64,000 bases of DNA from Cyclobacteriaceae bacterium (GTDB taxonomy: Bacteria > Bacteroidota > Bacteroidia > Cytophagales > Cyclobacteriaceae), in the NCBI GenBank assembly GCA_015488485.1, contig WFNR01000114.1:1-64000 (forward strand), read 5' to 3'. Shown one piece after another: positions 44,822-53,382 of this stretch (position 1 is the stretch's first letter; every line of letters begins with the position of its first letter). The position numbers were made by a program, and so were the translations under genes. Below the pieces are notes generated by a model. The model worked only from the letters and a program-made list of their open reading frames with translations. It did not search any database and was not told the DNA's origin.

Positions 44822-46092
44822 GTTTTTTGCTTTTTCTTGCGGGCGGCAGGGAAGAGAATATTATTGAGAATAAGCCGGTAACCCGGTGAGTTGGGGTGCA
44901 GGTTCAGATCGGTAGGTTCTTCGCCCACCAGGTGCTGGTAATCCTCGGGGTCGTGGCCACCATAGAATGTCCAGAAGCCGCGCCCATAGGTGCCGTGGAT
45001 GTATTTTACCTCACCGGCCGCCTTGTTTTCGCCCATTATCACCACATCGGGTTTCACCAGGCTCTTGCGGTAGGCGGTGGTTTGCCCCATGAACCCTTTG
45101 ATTACATGCACATGGTTTTGAGTGAGCATGGTCGGAATGGGATCCCACTTGGCCGAAAACTCGAATAATTTGAAATAATCGTTTTGCTCGGTAAGGCCGC
45201 GCTCTTGCGGCTGCATATCGATATTGGAAAACTCATACTCGGTTGGGTCACGCGAAATGGTGAAGTTTTGAAAAGCAAAGGTGTTGTTGAAATTAAGCTT
45301 TTGCTGGGCACGCGGATCGGGTGGGTCGCCATCATACATATAGTCCACGATATCTACACCATCAGCCGCCAGGGCTATATCGTAGGTATCGGTGGCCGAG
45401 CACATGGCAAAGAGAAAACCGCCTCCCAGCACAAAGTCCCTGATTTTCTTAACCACGGCCTGTTTGAGTTGCCATACCTTGTCGAAGCCATGCTTGCGGG
45501 CCGAAGCCTCGAATTCTTGTTGCTGCTTGATATACCAGGGAAAATTGCGGTAACTGCGCCAGAATTTGCCGTACTGGCCGGTAAAATCTTCATGATGCAG
45601 GTGCAACCAGTCGTATTTGGGTAGTTCGCCAGCCATGATTTCATCATCGAAAATCACATCATAAGGTATCTCGGCATAGGTAAGCACCAGCGTAACGGCA
45701 TCATCCCAGGGCTGTTTGCTTTTGGGCGAATACACGGCTATGCGCGGGTATTTCTCGAGCTTCATCACATCCATATTGCTGGCCGGGCTGGCTATTTCCT
45801 GCAAAATACCATTGTAGGCAGCATCGGAGATTACCTCATAGCTTACCCCTCTGATAATCAGCTCATTCTCAAACTTAATCTGGTGCTTAAAAGCAAAGCT
45901 GCCACCCCGGTAGTTGAGCAACCAGTCCACTTCCGTCTGATTTTGCAATACCCAAAAAGCAATGCCGTAAGCTTTCAGGTGGTTGGTCTGCATTTCGTCC
46001 ATAGGGATAAGCAGATAACTGGCCGATGCCGGCAACCAACCTATGGATAAGAAAAAGACAATAAAAAATATCCGGCTGCGTAACATTTTCAC
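44818..46092 (-). CDS. Secreted GATase-like protein (often named asparagine synthetase B)
   Basis: A 424-residue protein with a signal peptide (MKMLRSRIFFIVFFLSIGWLPASA). It resembles a Bacteroidota family often labelled asparagine synthetase B, but no N-terminal Cys amidotransferase or ATP pyrophosphatase motif is visible and the protein is exported. The middle has FVLGGGFLFAMCSATDTYDIAL and LHLHHEDFTG, and the end GRGFWTFYGGHDPEDYQH, a layout that recalls the class I glutamine amidotransferase-like fold, with Cys in FAMCSA as a possible nucleophile. The real function is unknown. It is convergent with the acyltransferase and divergent from the ABC permease. Confidence 0.8.
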   Translation of the reverse strand: MKMLRSRIFFIVFFLSIGWLPASASYLLIPMDEMQTNHLKAYGIAFWVLQNQTEVDWLLNYRGGSFAFKHQIKFENELIIRGVSYEVISDAAYNGILQEIASPASNMDVMKLEKYPRIAVYSPKSKQPWDDAVTLVLTYAEIPYDVIFDDEIMAGELPKYDWLHLHHEDFTGQYGKFWRSYRNFPWYIKQQQEFEASARKHGFDKVWQLKQAVVKKIRDFVLGGGFLFAMCSATDTYDIALAADGVDIVDYMYDGDPPDPRAQQKLNFNNTFAFQNFTISRDPTEYEFSNIDMQPQERGLTEQNDYFKLFEFSAKWDPIPTMLTQNHVHVIKGFMGQTTAYRKSLVKPDVVIMGENKAAGEVKYIHGTYGRGFWTFYGGHDPEDYQHLVGEEPTDLNLHPNSPGYRLILNNILFPAARKKKQKT

Positions 46093-46169
46093 CTGTTTTT
46101 CGACTTATAGTAACGGAAAAGCCCGTACAATGTTAAGGATTTTACCGCATGAAAGGGGTAACAATTACT

Positions 46170-46177
46170 TAACTTTG
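46170..46177 (+). promoter_or_regulatory. Possible -7 box of the ABC permease gene
   Basis: TAACTTTG, a full match to TAnnTTTG, about 50 bases before the GTG start. A TTG at the proper distance upstream is not seen. Confidence 0.35.
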
Positions 46178-46226
46178 TTTTGTTGGACTGTTGATTTGAT
46201 AAAAACTGTAAACCGGCTGCACAAGC

Positions 46227-47459
46227 GTGAACATTATTCAAAATATAAAAGAAGGTATAGCTGCCATCCAGGCCAATATCTTACGTAGTATTCTCACGGC
46301 TCTGATCGTAGCCATTGGTATTACTTCGCTGGTAGGCATCATCACAGCCATTGATGGCATCAAGGCGTCCATTTCCGAGAGTTTTTCCGATCTGGGTGCC
46401 AATTCGTTTACCATACAGGTACGTAAGCCGCTGGGTCGCAGGCGCGGACGCATGCAGCAGATTTACCCACCCATTACTTATAAAGAAGCTATGGAATTTG
46501 CCAGGCGCTACAAGGTGCCGGCTTCGGTAAGTGTTTCTACCATTATCACCAGCGTGGCCGAGGTGAAACGCCTGTCGGAAAAAACCAACCCGAACATTAC
46601 TCTGATTGCCGGTAATGAAAACTACATCTACCAGGAAGGGTTGGAGATTGAAAAAGGGCGGAATTTCACCGCCCGGGAGGTACGCCTGGGTGCCAATGTA
46701 GCAGTACTGGGCAGCAAAATTGTCGAGACCTTGTTTGACGACAAGGAAGACCCACTGGCGGGGGAGATTTCGGTTTGGGGTACGCGCTATAAGGTAATTG
46801 GTGTACTCAGCAAGCAGGGCGCCATGGATGGTGGTAGCTCCGATTTGCGTGTGATCATACCCTTGCAAAGCGGCCGCCTGCTGGCTGCGGGACGTAATTT
46901 GCAATACGATATAGACGTGTTGGTAAAAAACAATGTGGACATGGAAATGGCTATGGGCGAGGCCTCAGGCCTGATGCGCCTGGTACGCCACGACCCCATT
47001 GGCAAGGAATCGTTTGAGGTAAAGAAGAGCGAATCGCTGGCTGCTACGCTGGATGAGGTCTCGGGTTACCTGAAATGGGGCGGCCTGGGTATCGGCCTCA
47101 TCACCTTGTTGGGGGCGTCTATCGGTCTGATGAATATCATGATGGTATCGGTAACCGAACGTACCCGCGAAATCGGTATCCGCAAGGCCCTGGGAGCCAC
47201 CCCGAAGCTCATTCGTCAGCAGTTTATTATCGAGGCCATTGTAGTGTGCCAATTGGGTGGCATTGCTGGTATCCTGATGGGCATAGGCATTGGCAATGTG
47301 ATAACCCGGGCCATTGGCGATGAGGTGGTTTTTGTGATACCCTGGCTGTGGATATTGCTGGCATTTGCACTCGGTGTAATAGTAGGGGTCGGATCGGGGT
47401 ATTATCCGGCCTGGAAAGCCTCACGCCTTGATCCGATAGAATCGCTCAGATTTGAGTAG
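46227..47459 (+). CDS. ABC transporter permease, MacB/FtsX type
   Basis: A 410-residue inner-membrane permease. An N-terminal helix (about 18-42) precedes a large periplasmic MacB-like domain (about 45-275). Three further helices form the FtsX domain (about 285-400), with the stretch VTERTREIGIRKALGATPKLI typical of MacB-type permeases. Such proteins move lipoproteins, peptides or drugs or transmit force across the envelope, and need an ATPase, which is not encoded beside it. The start is GTG at 46227, giving the typical MNIIQNIKEGIAAIQANILRS. It is followed 9 bases later by a secreted protein gene. Confidence 0.93.
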   Translation: MNIIQNIKEGIAAIQANILRSILTALIVAIGITSLVGIITAIDGIKASISESFSDLGANSFTIQVRKPLGRRRGRMQQIYPPITYKEAMEFARRYKVPASVSVSTIITSVAEVKRLSEKTNPNITLIAGNENYIYQEGLEIEKGRNFTAREVRLGANVAVLGSKIVETLFDDKEDPLAGEISVWGTRYKVIGVLSKQGAMDGGSSDLRVIIPLQSGRLLAAGRNLQYDIDVLVKNNVDMEMAMGEASGLMRLVRHDPIGKESFEVKKSESLAATLDEVSGYLKWGGLGIGLITLLGASIGLMNIMMVSVTERTREIGIRKALGATPKLIRQQFIIEAIVVCQLGGIAGILMGIGIGNVITRAIGDEVVFVIPWLWILLAFALGVIVGVGSGYYPAWKASRLDPIESLRFE

Positions 47460-47468
47460 ATTTGTCCT

Positions 47469-48320
47469 ATGGACAAGCTGTTTATTTGCTTTCTTTTCAC
47501 GGTATTGCTATTTGGTATTCAACCGGCACAGGCACAGGATACTCTTTATGTAGAAGGTGTGTATCGTGGCAAAGACCTGTATATTCAAAATCCTTATTTG
47601 AATGTAGAAGGTGCTTTCTGCATTGAAAGCGTCCTGCTGAATGGTGAATTGATAATGGAGAGGCCGGCTGTTTCGGCCGTAAAAGTGGACCTGAGCAATC
47701 TGCAGATAGATGATCCGGTGCATATTGCTATCGTGCATAGTAGTGCCTGCACACCCAGGGTGCTCAACAGCGAGGTGCTTGAGCCGGGTGATAGCTTCCG
47801 GTTTATCCAAACTATTACCGATGCGGCCACGGTATCGTGGGTGACCACCGGTGAAAAGCCGGGCAGAGGAGAGTATGTAGTAGAAAAATGGAAGCTGGCC
47901 GGCTGGCAGCCGATTGCCAGAATGCCTGCCAAGGGCAATCTGGATACCAACCAGTATAGTATTGCCGTGGAGCATTATGCCGGTGATAACCTGTATCGTA
48001 TCTGGTATATTGATGGTAAGGACTCGGTGATGTCGGAAGAGATGTCGTATTATTCCGACCTGGAACCGATAACTTTTTTTCCGGAAGATGAGGTGGATGA
48101 TGTTATTTCACTCAGCCGGCCTACCGATTACCAAATCAAAGATTTTGATGGCACTGTATTGCTAGAGGGCTATGGCCAGGATATCAATGTAGAAGCCTTG
48201 CCTTATGGTGAATATATTCTGGTAATCGAAAACCGCGAAGAGAATTTCTATAAGCCCGAACCGGAGATTATACTGCCACCTAAAAAAACTGGCAAGAAAA
48301 AGAAAAACGGGCCTCATTGA
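47469..48320 (+). CDS. Secreted hypothetical protein with C-terminal beta domain
   Basis: A 283-residue protein with a signal peptide (MDKLFICFLFTVLLFGIQPAQAQ). The N-terminal part (about 25-150) has the pattern DTLYVEGVYRGKDLYIQNPYL...CIESVLLNGE. The C-terminal 60 residues (DYQIKDFDGTVLLEGYGQDINVEALPYGEYILVIEN) resemble the core of a T9SS sorting domain, but the usual PNP motif is missing and a Lys-rich tail follows, so T9SS export is doubtful. It is co-transcribed with the permease. Its stop codon lies inside a hairpin at 48305-48331. Confidence 0.7.
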   Translation: MDKLFICFLFTVLLFGIQPAQAQDTLYVEGVYRGKDLYIQNPYLNVEGAFCIESVLLNGELIMERPAVSAVKVDLSNLQIDDPVHIAIVHSSACTPRVLNSEVLEPGDSFRFIQTITDAATVSWVTTGEKPGRGEYVVEKWKLAGWQPIARMPAKGNLDTNQYSIAVEHYAGDNLYRIWYIDGKDSVMSEEMSYYSDLEPITFFPEDEVDDVISLSRPTDYQIKDFDGTVLLEGYGQDINVEALPYGEYILVIENREENFYKPEPEIILPPKKTGKKKKNGPH

Positions 48321-48331
48321 GAGACCCGTTT
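48305..48331 (+). terminator. Hairpin spanning the stop codon of the 47469 gene
   Basis: AAACGGG and CCCGTTT pair over 7 bp, with an inner CTC/GAG and an ATTGA loop that holds part of the stop codon. The T run after it is only three bases, so it may act as a weak terminator or protect the 3' end. Confidence 0.4.
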
Positions 48332-48404
48332 AACCGGTACATTCGTACTGTTGTTTTTCATGTAAGCAAGTAAACCCAGTGGTTTACCCTAACCAAAACT
48401 TATT

Positions 48405-48449
48405 ATGAAAACGCTGCGCAAAGCTAACGAGTGGTTGAGTAAATCCTGA
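48405..48449 (+). other. Possible 14-codon small ORF in a convergent spacer
   Basis: The spacer 48321-48517 holds no annotated gene. It has a 7-bp hairpin GTAAACC-CAGT-GGTTTAC (48370-48387). This is followed by an ATG frame coding MKTLRKANEWLSKS. An imperfect AAACAGGC...GCCCGTTTTT inverted repeat comes next and could end transcription. No promoter is clear. It could be chance. Confidence 0.2.
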
Positions 48450-48517
48450 CGCTTTTTTCTGAAAACAGGCTGTTGTTGATGAAATGCCCGTTTTTGTACT
48501 GTTTTTGATTGCCAAAA

Positions 48518-48940
48518 TTATATTTTGGCCGGATGATACATAGACTGCACCATGTGGCGGACTTCTTTTTCGCTGCTTTCGGGATGTTCTTTCAGTTGCT
48601 CGATAATCCGGTCTATTTCTTTTTTAGGAAAACCCAGCCGCAGGGCAATATCCTCGCAGAGCAAAACCTCGCGTGGATGAATAAGCCGGTCGGCCAACAT
48701 GAGAGAAAGGCTATCAGCCATATATTCTACTGCCTTGTTGTAAGTTAAGGCGCCCAGCGAACCAATGGGCTCAGGATTTTTAATCAGATCATTGCATTCC
48801 TCCTTGCTTACGCCCTGGCGCTGACAGATTTCCTGGATAAATGCTTTTTCTTTTTGAACAAAGGCACCGTCAATGCCGGCCAGGCGAATCAGGATGCTTA
48901 GTTTCTTTCTCAGGATGGGGTCCATAGTTGTTGGCTTCAT
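48518..48940 (-). CDS. TerB-like protein
   Basis: A 140-residue all-helical cytoplasmic protein. Motifs such as LIRLAGIDGAFVQKEKAFI and LMLADRLIHPREVLLCEDIALRLGF are typical of TerB-like domains, where acidic residues at helix starts bind metal. The TerB fold is found in tellurite resistance and stress operons and in many stand-alone proteins of unknown role. A later ATG at 48925 is an alternative start. It has no resistance genes as neighbours. Confidence 0.8.
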   Translation of the reverse strand: MKPTTMDPILRKKLSILIRLAGIDGAFVQKEKAFIQEICQRQGVSKEECNDLIKNPEPIGSLGALTYNKAVEYMADSLSLMLADRLIHPREVLLCEDIALRLGFPKKEIDRIIEQLKEHPESSEKEVRHMVQSMYHPAKI

Positions 48941-48962
48941 GTAAAATTAATGCATTTTCTCA

Positions 48963-48994
48963 TTGCGTAATCATCGGCAATGACACTATATTTG
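48963..48994 (+). promoter_or_regulatory. Promoter of tRNA-Met
   Basis: TTG (48963-48965), 21 bases, then TATATTTG (48987-48994), a full -7 match. The tRNA begins 35 bases after the box. This is one of the two best promoter matches in the window. Confidence 0.7.
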
Positions 48995-49029
48995 CACTCG
49001 TTTTCAGCCAACAGGGTAGAAAGCAATAT

Positions 49030-49103
49030 GGCGAGGTAGCTCAGTTGGTTAGAGCGCAGGATTCATAACCCTGAGGTCACGGGTTCAACTCCCGTCCTCG
49101 CTA
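49030..49103 (+). tRNA. tRNA-Met(CAT), elongator type
   Basis: A 74-base cloverleaf: acceptor GGCGAGG/CCTCGCT with G1-U72 wobble, D arm GCTC/GAGC, anticodon arm CAGGA-TTCATAA-CCCTG with anticodon CAT (49064-49066), and T arm ACGGG-TTCAACT-CCCGT. The C11-G24 D-stem pair is of elongator type, so it is not the initiator. An A31-C39 mismatch closes the anticodon stem. A tRNA-Ile with modified CAT is less likely from the arm sequences. A terminator follows at 49109. Confidence 0.93.
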
Positions 49104-49108
49104 CTAGC

Positions 49109-49133
49109 AGGCCGCCTTATGCGGCCTTTTTTT
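49109..49133 (+). terminator. Intrinsic terminator after tRNA-Met
   Basis: A 7-bp GC-rich stem AGGCCGC / GCGGCCT with a CTTAT loop, and a run of seven T. Confidence 0.92.
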
Positions 49134-49193
49134 ATCACTTCTTTATATATACAGGTTACGACCCAATAGTAAACACTTTAGTCAACTATATAC

Positions 49194-52100
49194 TTAACTG
49201 GTTTTCAATCCGGCACTTTGCTTTTTGTCCTTTTTGGGGGCGATGTATTGCACGCCTTTCTCACGCAGCAAGTCGTTGAAACCCTTTATATCTTCGCTGA
49301 TAATTTCCTGTAGTACGGGTTTGATTTGCTGCCATTGCTGTAGCAAGGTTTCGGCCAGTTCCTGCTCACCAACTGTAAGAGGCGGCATATTGTGGTCAAT
49401 GGTTTGCATCAAGTTGTAGAGCTGGCGGTCCAACTTGTTGCGGTAATTGATGATGTCCTGGAAGGTCTCTTGCTTAGGGGAAATAAGCTTGTCTTCCACA
49501 TCATCAATTTTCTTATTGATGGTATTGGCCAGCTCGGTAACCTCAGGGTCATCTTCCAGGCGGTCGGCCATCTGCTTTATTTGTAGCCGAACCTCTTGCA
49601 GGTCACTGAGTCCTTGATAAAGGTTGGTAATTTCGCGATAAAGCTGTTGTAGCATTTGTTGCTTGGCGGCAATTTCATCGGCAGCAGCCCCGTCACGCGG
49701 GTCGGCCAGCAGGTTAAAGGATTGCTGTTGGGTAAAATCACCATATTGCAGGGTAACCCGGTAGATGCCCGGCCCCACAGTATAGCCGCTCAGCTCCTTT
49801 TCCGGTCCGGCCGGCATTACGCCTTCGGCCACTTCGATAGGCGCCAGGGTCATATCCCAATAAAGCACGTTCATGCCTTTGTGGCGCTCGGCACGGGCCG
49901 ATTTTTTATCGGCCAGCGAAGAGTAGCTACGCAGGCTGCGGCCCTGCTCATCACTAATGGTGATAACGAGCTCGGTTGAATCTTCGGGGTCGGCTTCGTG
50001 CAGGTAGTAGCGGATAGCCACCCCCGGGTACGGGTTGGTGCCTAGTGTTGGGTTGTCGGTGCGGGCAAACGTTTTGTCGATAATAGTTGTTCGCGGTTGG
50101 TACAAATAGATATTGGCGGTAGCAACCTCCCTGGTCAGTTGGTGCAGTGGGGTAAGGTCATCCAGTATCCAGAAGCCACGTCCGTGGGTGGCAGCCAGCA
50201 GGTCGTTATGGTGTACTTTCAAATCGGTGATGGGTACCATAGGCAGGTTGCTTTGCCATTTCTGCCAGTTGCGGCCACCATCAAAACTCAGGTACAACCC
50301 TCTTTCGGTACCGGCATAGAGCAGGCCCGGCCGTTGCGGGTCTTCGCGCACCACCCGGGCATAGGCACCTTCCGGAATACCATTGTTAATTCGCTGCCAG
50401 CTTTGGCCGTTGTCGGTGGTTTTGTAGATATAGGGGGCAAAATCGTTGAACTTGTAGCGCATAAGCGTGATGTACACGGTCTGCGGCTGGTGGGGAGAAA
50501 TCTCGATTGAATTGATAATGCCTTCCAGCCCCGGAGAGACATCGTGCCAGGTGCGGCCGTCATCGGTGGTGTAGTGCAGCAGGCCGTCATCGGCACCGGC
50601 CCAGATTACCCCGGCCTGGTGTGGCGATTCGGCCAGGGTCATCAGGGTGTGGTATATCTCGCCACCGGCTGCCTCATTGGTAATCGGCCCGCCCATCAGG
50701 CCGAGGTGGGTGGTGTCGTGGCGGGTCAGGTCGGGGCTGATTACCTGCCAGTTGATAGCCCGGTTGTCGGAGCGGTGGATAACCTGGCTGCCGTAGTAAA
50801 TTACATTAGGATTATGTTGTGAAACGATTACAGGGGGATTCCAGTTGTAGCGGTATTTCATTTCGTCAGAAGGCTCGCCCAGATCGAGAATGGGCCACGG
50901 CTTTACGGCTTTTTGCTTGCCGGTTTTGAGGTTGTACTCATCAATAAAGCCGGTGATGTTGGTAGAATAAATATAGGTGGGGTCATCCGGATTGAAGGCT
51001 ATATGGGCGGCTTCGCCACCGCCTACATTGGCATGCCAACCCTGCCAGCCAATGCCCGGCCCTAAGGCAATGGATGGGATCGTTAAGGTGGTGTTGTCCT
51101 GCTGGCCGCCATAAAGCCAGTAGGGGTAGCGGTTGTCGGCATTTACCCGGTAAATCTGTGCTGTGGGCTGGTTGCGCTGGCTGCTCCAGGTGCGGCCGCC
51201 ATTGAGGCTGATGTTGGCGCCCCCATCGTTGGAGTTGATTATGATTTCCGGCTGGTCGGGATTCAGCCACAGGTCGTGGTTATCGCCATGCGGCACCGCC
51301 ACCTGCTCGAAAGTCTTGCCTCCGTCTATCGATTTGTTGAACGGGGCGTTGAGCACATAGACCACATCGGGGTTTTGCGGGTGGGCAAATACATGCATGT
51401 AGTACCACGATCGGGTACGTAATATGCGTTCCTTGTTCATCAGGCGCCAGCTCTCTCCGCCATCGTCAGAGCGGTAGAGGCCGCCATCCTCGGCCTCGAT
51501 TATGGCATACAGGCGCTCGGAGTCGGCACGTGATACAGCCACCCCAATTTTGCCCATCACACCCTTGGGCAGGCCCTTATTTAGCTTTACCCAGGTGTGG
51601 CCGCCATCGGTAGTTTTATAAATGCCGCTGCCGTGTCCGCCACTGCGTATATACCAGGGGTAGCGCTGGTGGTCCCAGTAGGCGGCATAGAGGATGCGAG
51701 GGTTGTTCATGTCCATAGCCAGGTCGCTGACCCCGCTGGTATTGTTGACAAAATGAACCTTTTGCCAGGTTTGGCCGCCATCGGTGCTTTTGTACACCCC
51801 ACGGTCGGGGGTGGGGGTGTAGGCACTGCCCTGGGCTGCTACATATACGATATCGGGGTTGTGTGGGTGTATGCGGATGGCCGAGATATGCAGGGTCTTG
51901 TCGAGGCCGATATGTTGCCAGGTTTTGCCGGCATCGGTGCTCTTATACACGCCATCGCCATGCGAGGTCATCACTCCGCGCACGCAGGCCTCGCCAGTGC
52001 CCACATATATCACATTGGGGTCGGACTCGGCCACGGCTATAGCCCCGATGGAGGTGGCATTAAAATATTTGTCGGAAATATTATGCCAGGAGACTCCGGC

Positions 52101-52343
52101 ATCGGTAGTCTTCCATACTCCACCACCGGCCGAACCGAAATAAAAGGTATAGGGCTGACCTTTTACGCCTGTGCAGGTGGTAGAGCGCCCCCCGCGAAAG
52201 GGCCCGATATGGCGCCAGGTGAGGGCGTTGAACAGGCTGTCGGAGTAGGTAACAACCGGGGACGGTTGCTTTTTCTTGTGGCGCTGGGCAAATACCCCCA
52301 GAGTAGTGGTAAATAGTATAAGCAGTAAGATGTACGACTTCAT
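49194..52343 (-). CDS. Secreted BNR/sortilin-like repeat protein
   Basis: A 1049-residue exported protein with a signal peptide (MKSYILLLILFTTTLGVFAQ). About ten Asp-box repeats are visible, such as TTDAGVSW, STDAGKTW, STDGGQTW, TTDGGHTW, SDDGGESW, TTDDGRTW and TTDNGQSW; they form one or two beta propellers of the BNR/VPS10 (sortilin) type. The last 300 residues are a beta domain followed by a coiled helical part (EVRLQIKQMADRLEDD...). This family is common in Bacteroidota and is often labelled glycosyl hydrolase, but no sialidase active-site set is seen, so catalysis is not supported. I chose the ATG at 52343; ATG codons at 52352 and 52397 are in frame but the latter precedes the promoter's expected start point. 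Confidence 0.88.
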   Translation of the reverse strand: MKSYILLLILFTTTLGVFAQRHKKKQPSPVVTYSDSLFNALTWRHIGPFRGGRSTTCTGVKGQPYTFYFGSAGGGVWKTTDAGVSWHNISDKYFNATSIGAIAVAESDPNVIYVGTGEACVRGVMTSHGDGVYKSTDAGKTWQHIGLDKTLHISAIRIHPHNPDIVYVAAQGSAYTPTPDRGVYKSTDGGQTWQKVHFVNNTSGVSDLAMDMNNPRILYAAYWDHQRYPWYIRSGGHGSGIYKTTDGGHTWVKLNKGLPKGVMGKIGVAVSRADSERLYAIIEAEDGGLYRSDDGGESWRLMNKERILRTRSWYYMHVFAHPQNPDVVYVLNAPFNKSIDGGKTFEQVAVPHGDNHDLWLNPDQPEIIINSNDGGANISLNGGRTWSSQRNQPTAQIYRVNADNRYPYWLYGGQQDNTTLTIPSIALGPGIGWQGWHANVGGGEAAHIAFNPDDPTYIYSTNITGFIDEYNLKTGKQKAVKPWPILDLGEPSDEMKYRYNWNPPVIVSQHNPNVIYYGSQVIHRSDNRAINWQVISPDLTRHDTTHLGLMGGPITNEAAGGEIYHTLMTLAESPHQAGVIWAGADDGLLHYTTDDGRTWHDVSPGLEGIINSIEISPHQPQTVYITLMRYKFNDFAPYIYKTTDNGQSWQRINNGIPEGAYARVVREDPQRPGLLYAGTERGLYLSFDGGRNWQKWQSNLPMVPITDLKVHHNDLLAATHGRGFWILDDLTPLHQLTREVATANIYLYQPRTTIIDKTFARTDNPTLGTNPYPGVAIRYYLHEADPEDSTELVITISDEQGRSLRSYSSLADKKSARAERHKGMNVLYWDMTLAPIEVAEGVMPAGPEKELSGYTVGPGIYRVTLQYGDFTQQQSFNLLADPRDGAAADEIAAKQQMLQQLYREITNLYQGLSDLQEVRLQIKQMADRLEDDPEVTELANTINKKIDDVEDKLISPKQETFQDIINYRNKLDRQLYNLMQTIDHNMPPLTVGEQELAETLLQQWQQIKPVLQEIISEDIKGFNDLLREKGVQYIAPKKDKKQSAGLKTS

Positions 52344-52368
52344 GTGATTCATTTGTTTAATATTATGC

Positions 52369-52397
52369 CTAAAATAGCAAGTTAAATCATCGTACAA
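52369..52397 (-). promoter_or_regulatory. Promoter of the BNR-repeat gene
   Basis: On the minus strand TTG (52395-52397), 18 bases, then TATTTTAG (52369-52376), which matches TAnnTTTG at all but one position. Predicted transcription begins near 52362, giving a leader of about 20 bases before the ATG at 52343. Confidence 0.55.
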
Positions 52398-52679
52398 TAT
52401 TTTTTTTGATGGGTGGCCTGAATATGTTTTCCTTGTTTTTGCGGCCGATGGTGCTTATATGAGCAAATTAAAATAATCTAACTTACTGAATTTGTTAATG
52501 AATTTCACGGAGTATTTAATTAGTCAAAGGAAATTCATAAACCACATATTATCAGTAAGATAAACAGCATATAATTAAAGATGTTCCCGTTTTTTTGTTA
52601 ATGCAGAATAAACAAGACGAATTGGTATTAAAATAGTCCAATTTTGGATTATTGAAAAATATCTGTAAAATTGAAGATT
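52398..52679. other. AT-rich intergenic spacer before the sigma factor gene
   Basis: The 336 bases between the BNR-repeat gene and the sigma gene hold the promoter at 52369 but no gene that I can support. The rest is AT-rich. A CAATTTTG near 52640 with a TTG 14 bases before it is a poor match to the house promoter, so the sigma gene may have another type of promoter. No operator-like repeat is clear. Confidence 0.5.
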
Positions 52680-53312
52680 ATGAAAGCCGGCAAGTCATAT
52701 TACAGGGCACAGAATGCTTTTGGGAAGAGTGGTAAAATACCTGATAATTTTGCTGAATATGCAGAGCTACCCGATGTTGAGATTTGGCAAAGATTCATTG
52801 CAGGCGATTGGGACGTCCTGATCTATATTTACCATGAATATACCGCCCGGCTTTTGCGGTTTGGACTACAATTTGCACCACGTGAATTGGTAAAAGATGC
52901 TATCCAGGATCTGTTTTTGTATCTGAAAGAAAGGAAGAAACAACCTCAAAAGATACAAAACATCCCGGCCTATCTGTATAAATCATTGTATCGCATCATC
53001 AGGAAAAAAGTTGAGTATGGGCAGCGGCTTGCTGTAATTGGCGAAGATCAGGTAAAAGAGTGGCGAATAGTGCTTGCAAGTGAAATCAGCTTGATTAATC
53101 AGGAACACAAAAACGAGCAGCGCAAGAAGCTTCAGCTATTGCTGGATAAGCTGTCGGCCAGGCAGCGACAGGCACTATTGCTCTATTACTACGAAGGTTT
53201 TACTTATCGGGAAATTGCCGAAATTATGGATTTGAAGGATAAGAGTTCGGTTAGGAAACTGGTACACCGGGCTATTGACATGCTCCGTGATGGCTTTACC
53301 GCCCGAACTTAA
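52680..53312 (+). CDS. ECF-type RNA polymerase sigma factor
   Basis: A 210-residue sigma-70 family factor. Region 2 lies at about 46-110 (YHEYTARLLRFGLQF...ELVKDAIQDLFLYL). Region 4 is at about 153-205 (LSARQRQALLLYYYEGFTYREIAEIM...SSVRKLVHRAIDML). This is the extracytoplasmic-function layout of the Bacteroidota FecI/PUL type. It should drive transcription of the SusC/SusD genes when the FecR protein releases it. An N-terminal extension of about 40 residues precedes region 2. The ATG at 52680 is preferred over a TTG three codons earlier. Confidence 0.93.
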   Translation: MKAGKSYYRAQNAFGKSGKIPDNFAEYAELPDVEIWQRFIAGDWDVLIYIYHEYTARLLRFGLQFAPRELVKDAIQDLFLYLKERKKQPQKIQNIPAYLYKSLYRIIRKKVEYGQRLAVIGEDQVKEWRIVLASEISLINQEHKNEQRKKLQLLLDKLSARQRQALLLYYYEGFTYREIAEIMDLKDKSSVRKLVHRAIDMLRDGFTART

Positions 53313-53382
53313 ATTTTTTTTCTACAGTATGGACACTTTGCTGTCTGGAGCCTACTATATAATTAGATAAGGCTCAAAATTC

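Noticed and set aside
49030-49103. Initiator tRNA
   Set aside because: The 1-72 pair is only a G-U wobble and the anticodon stem has GGA/CCC, but the D-stem 11-24 pair is C-G, as in elongators.
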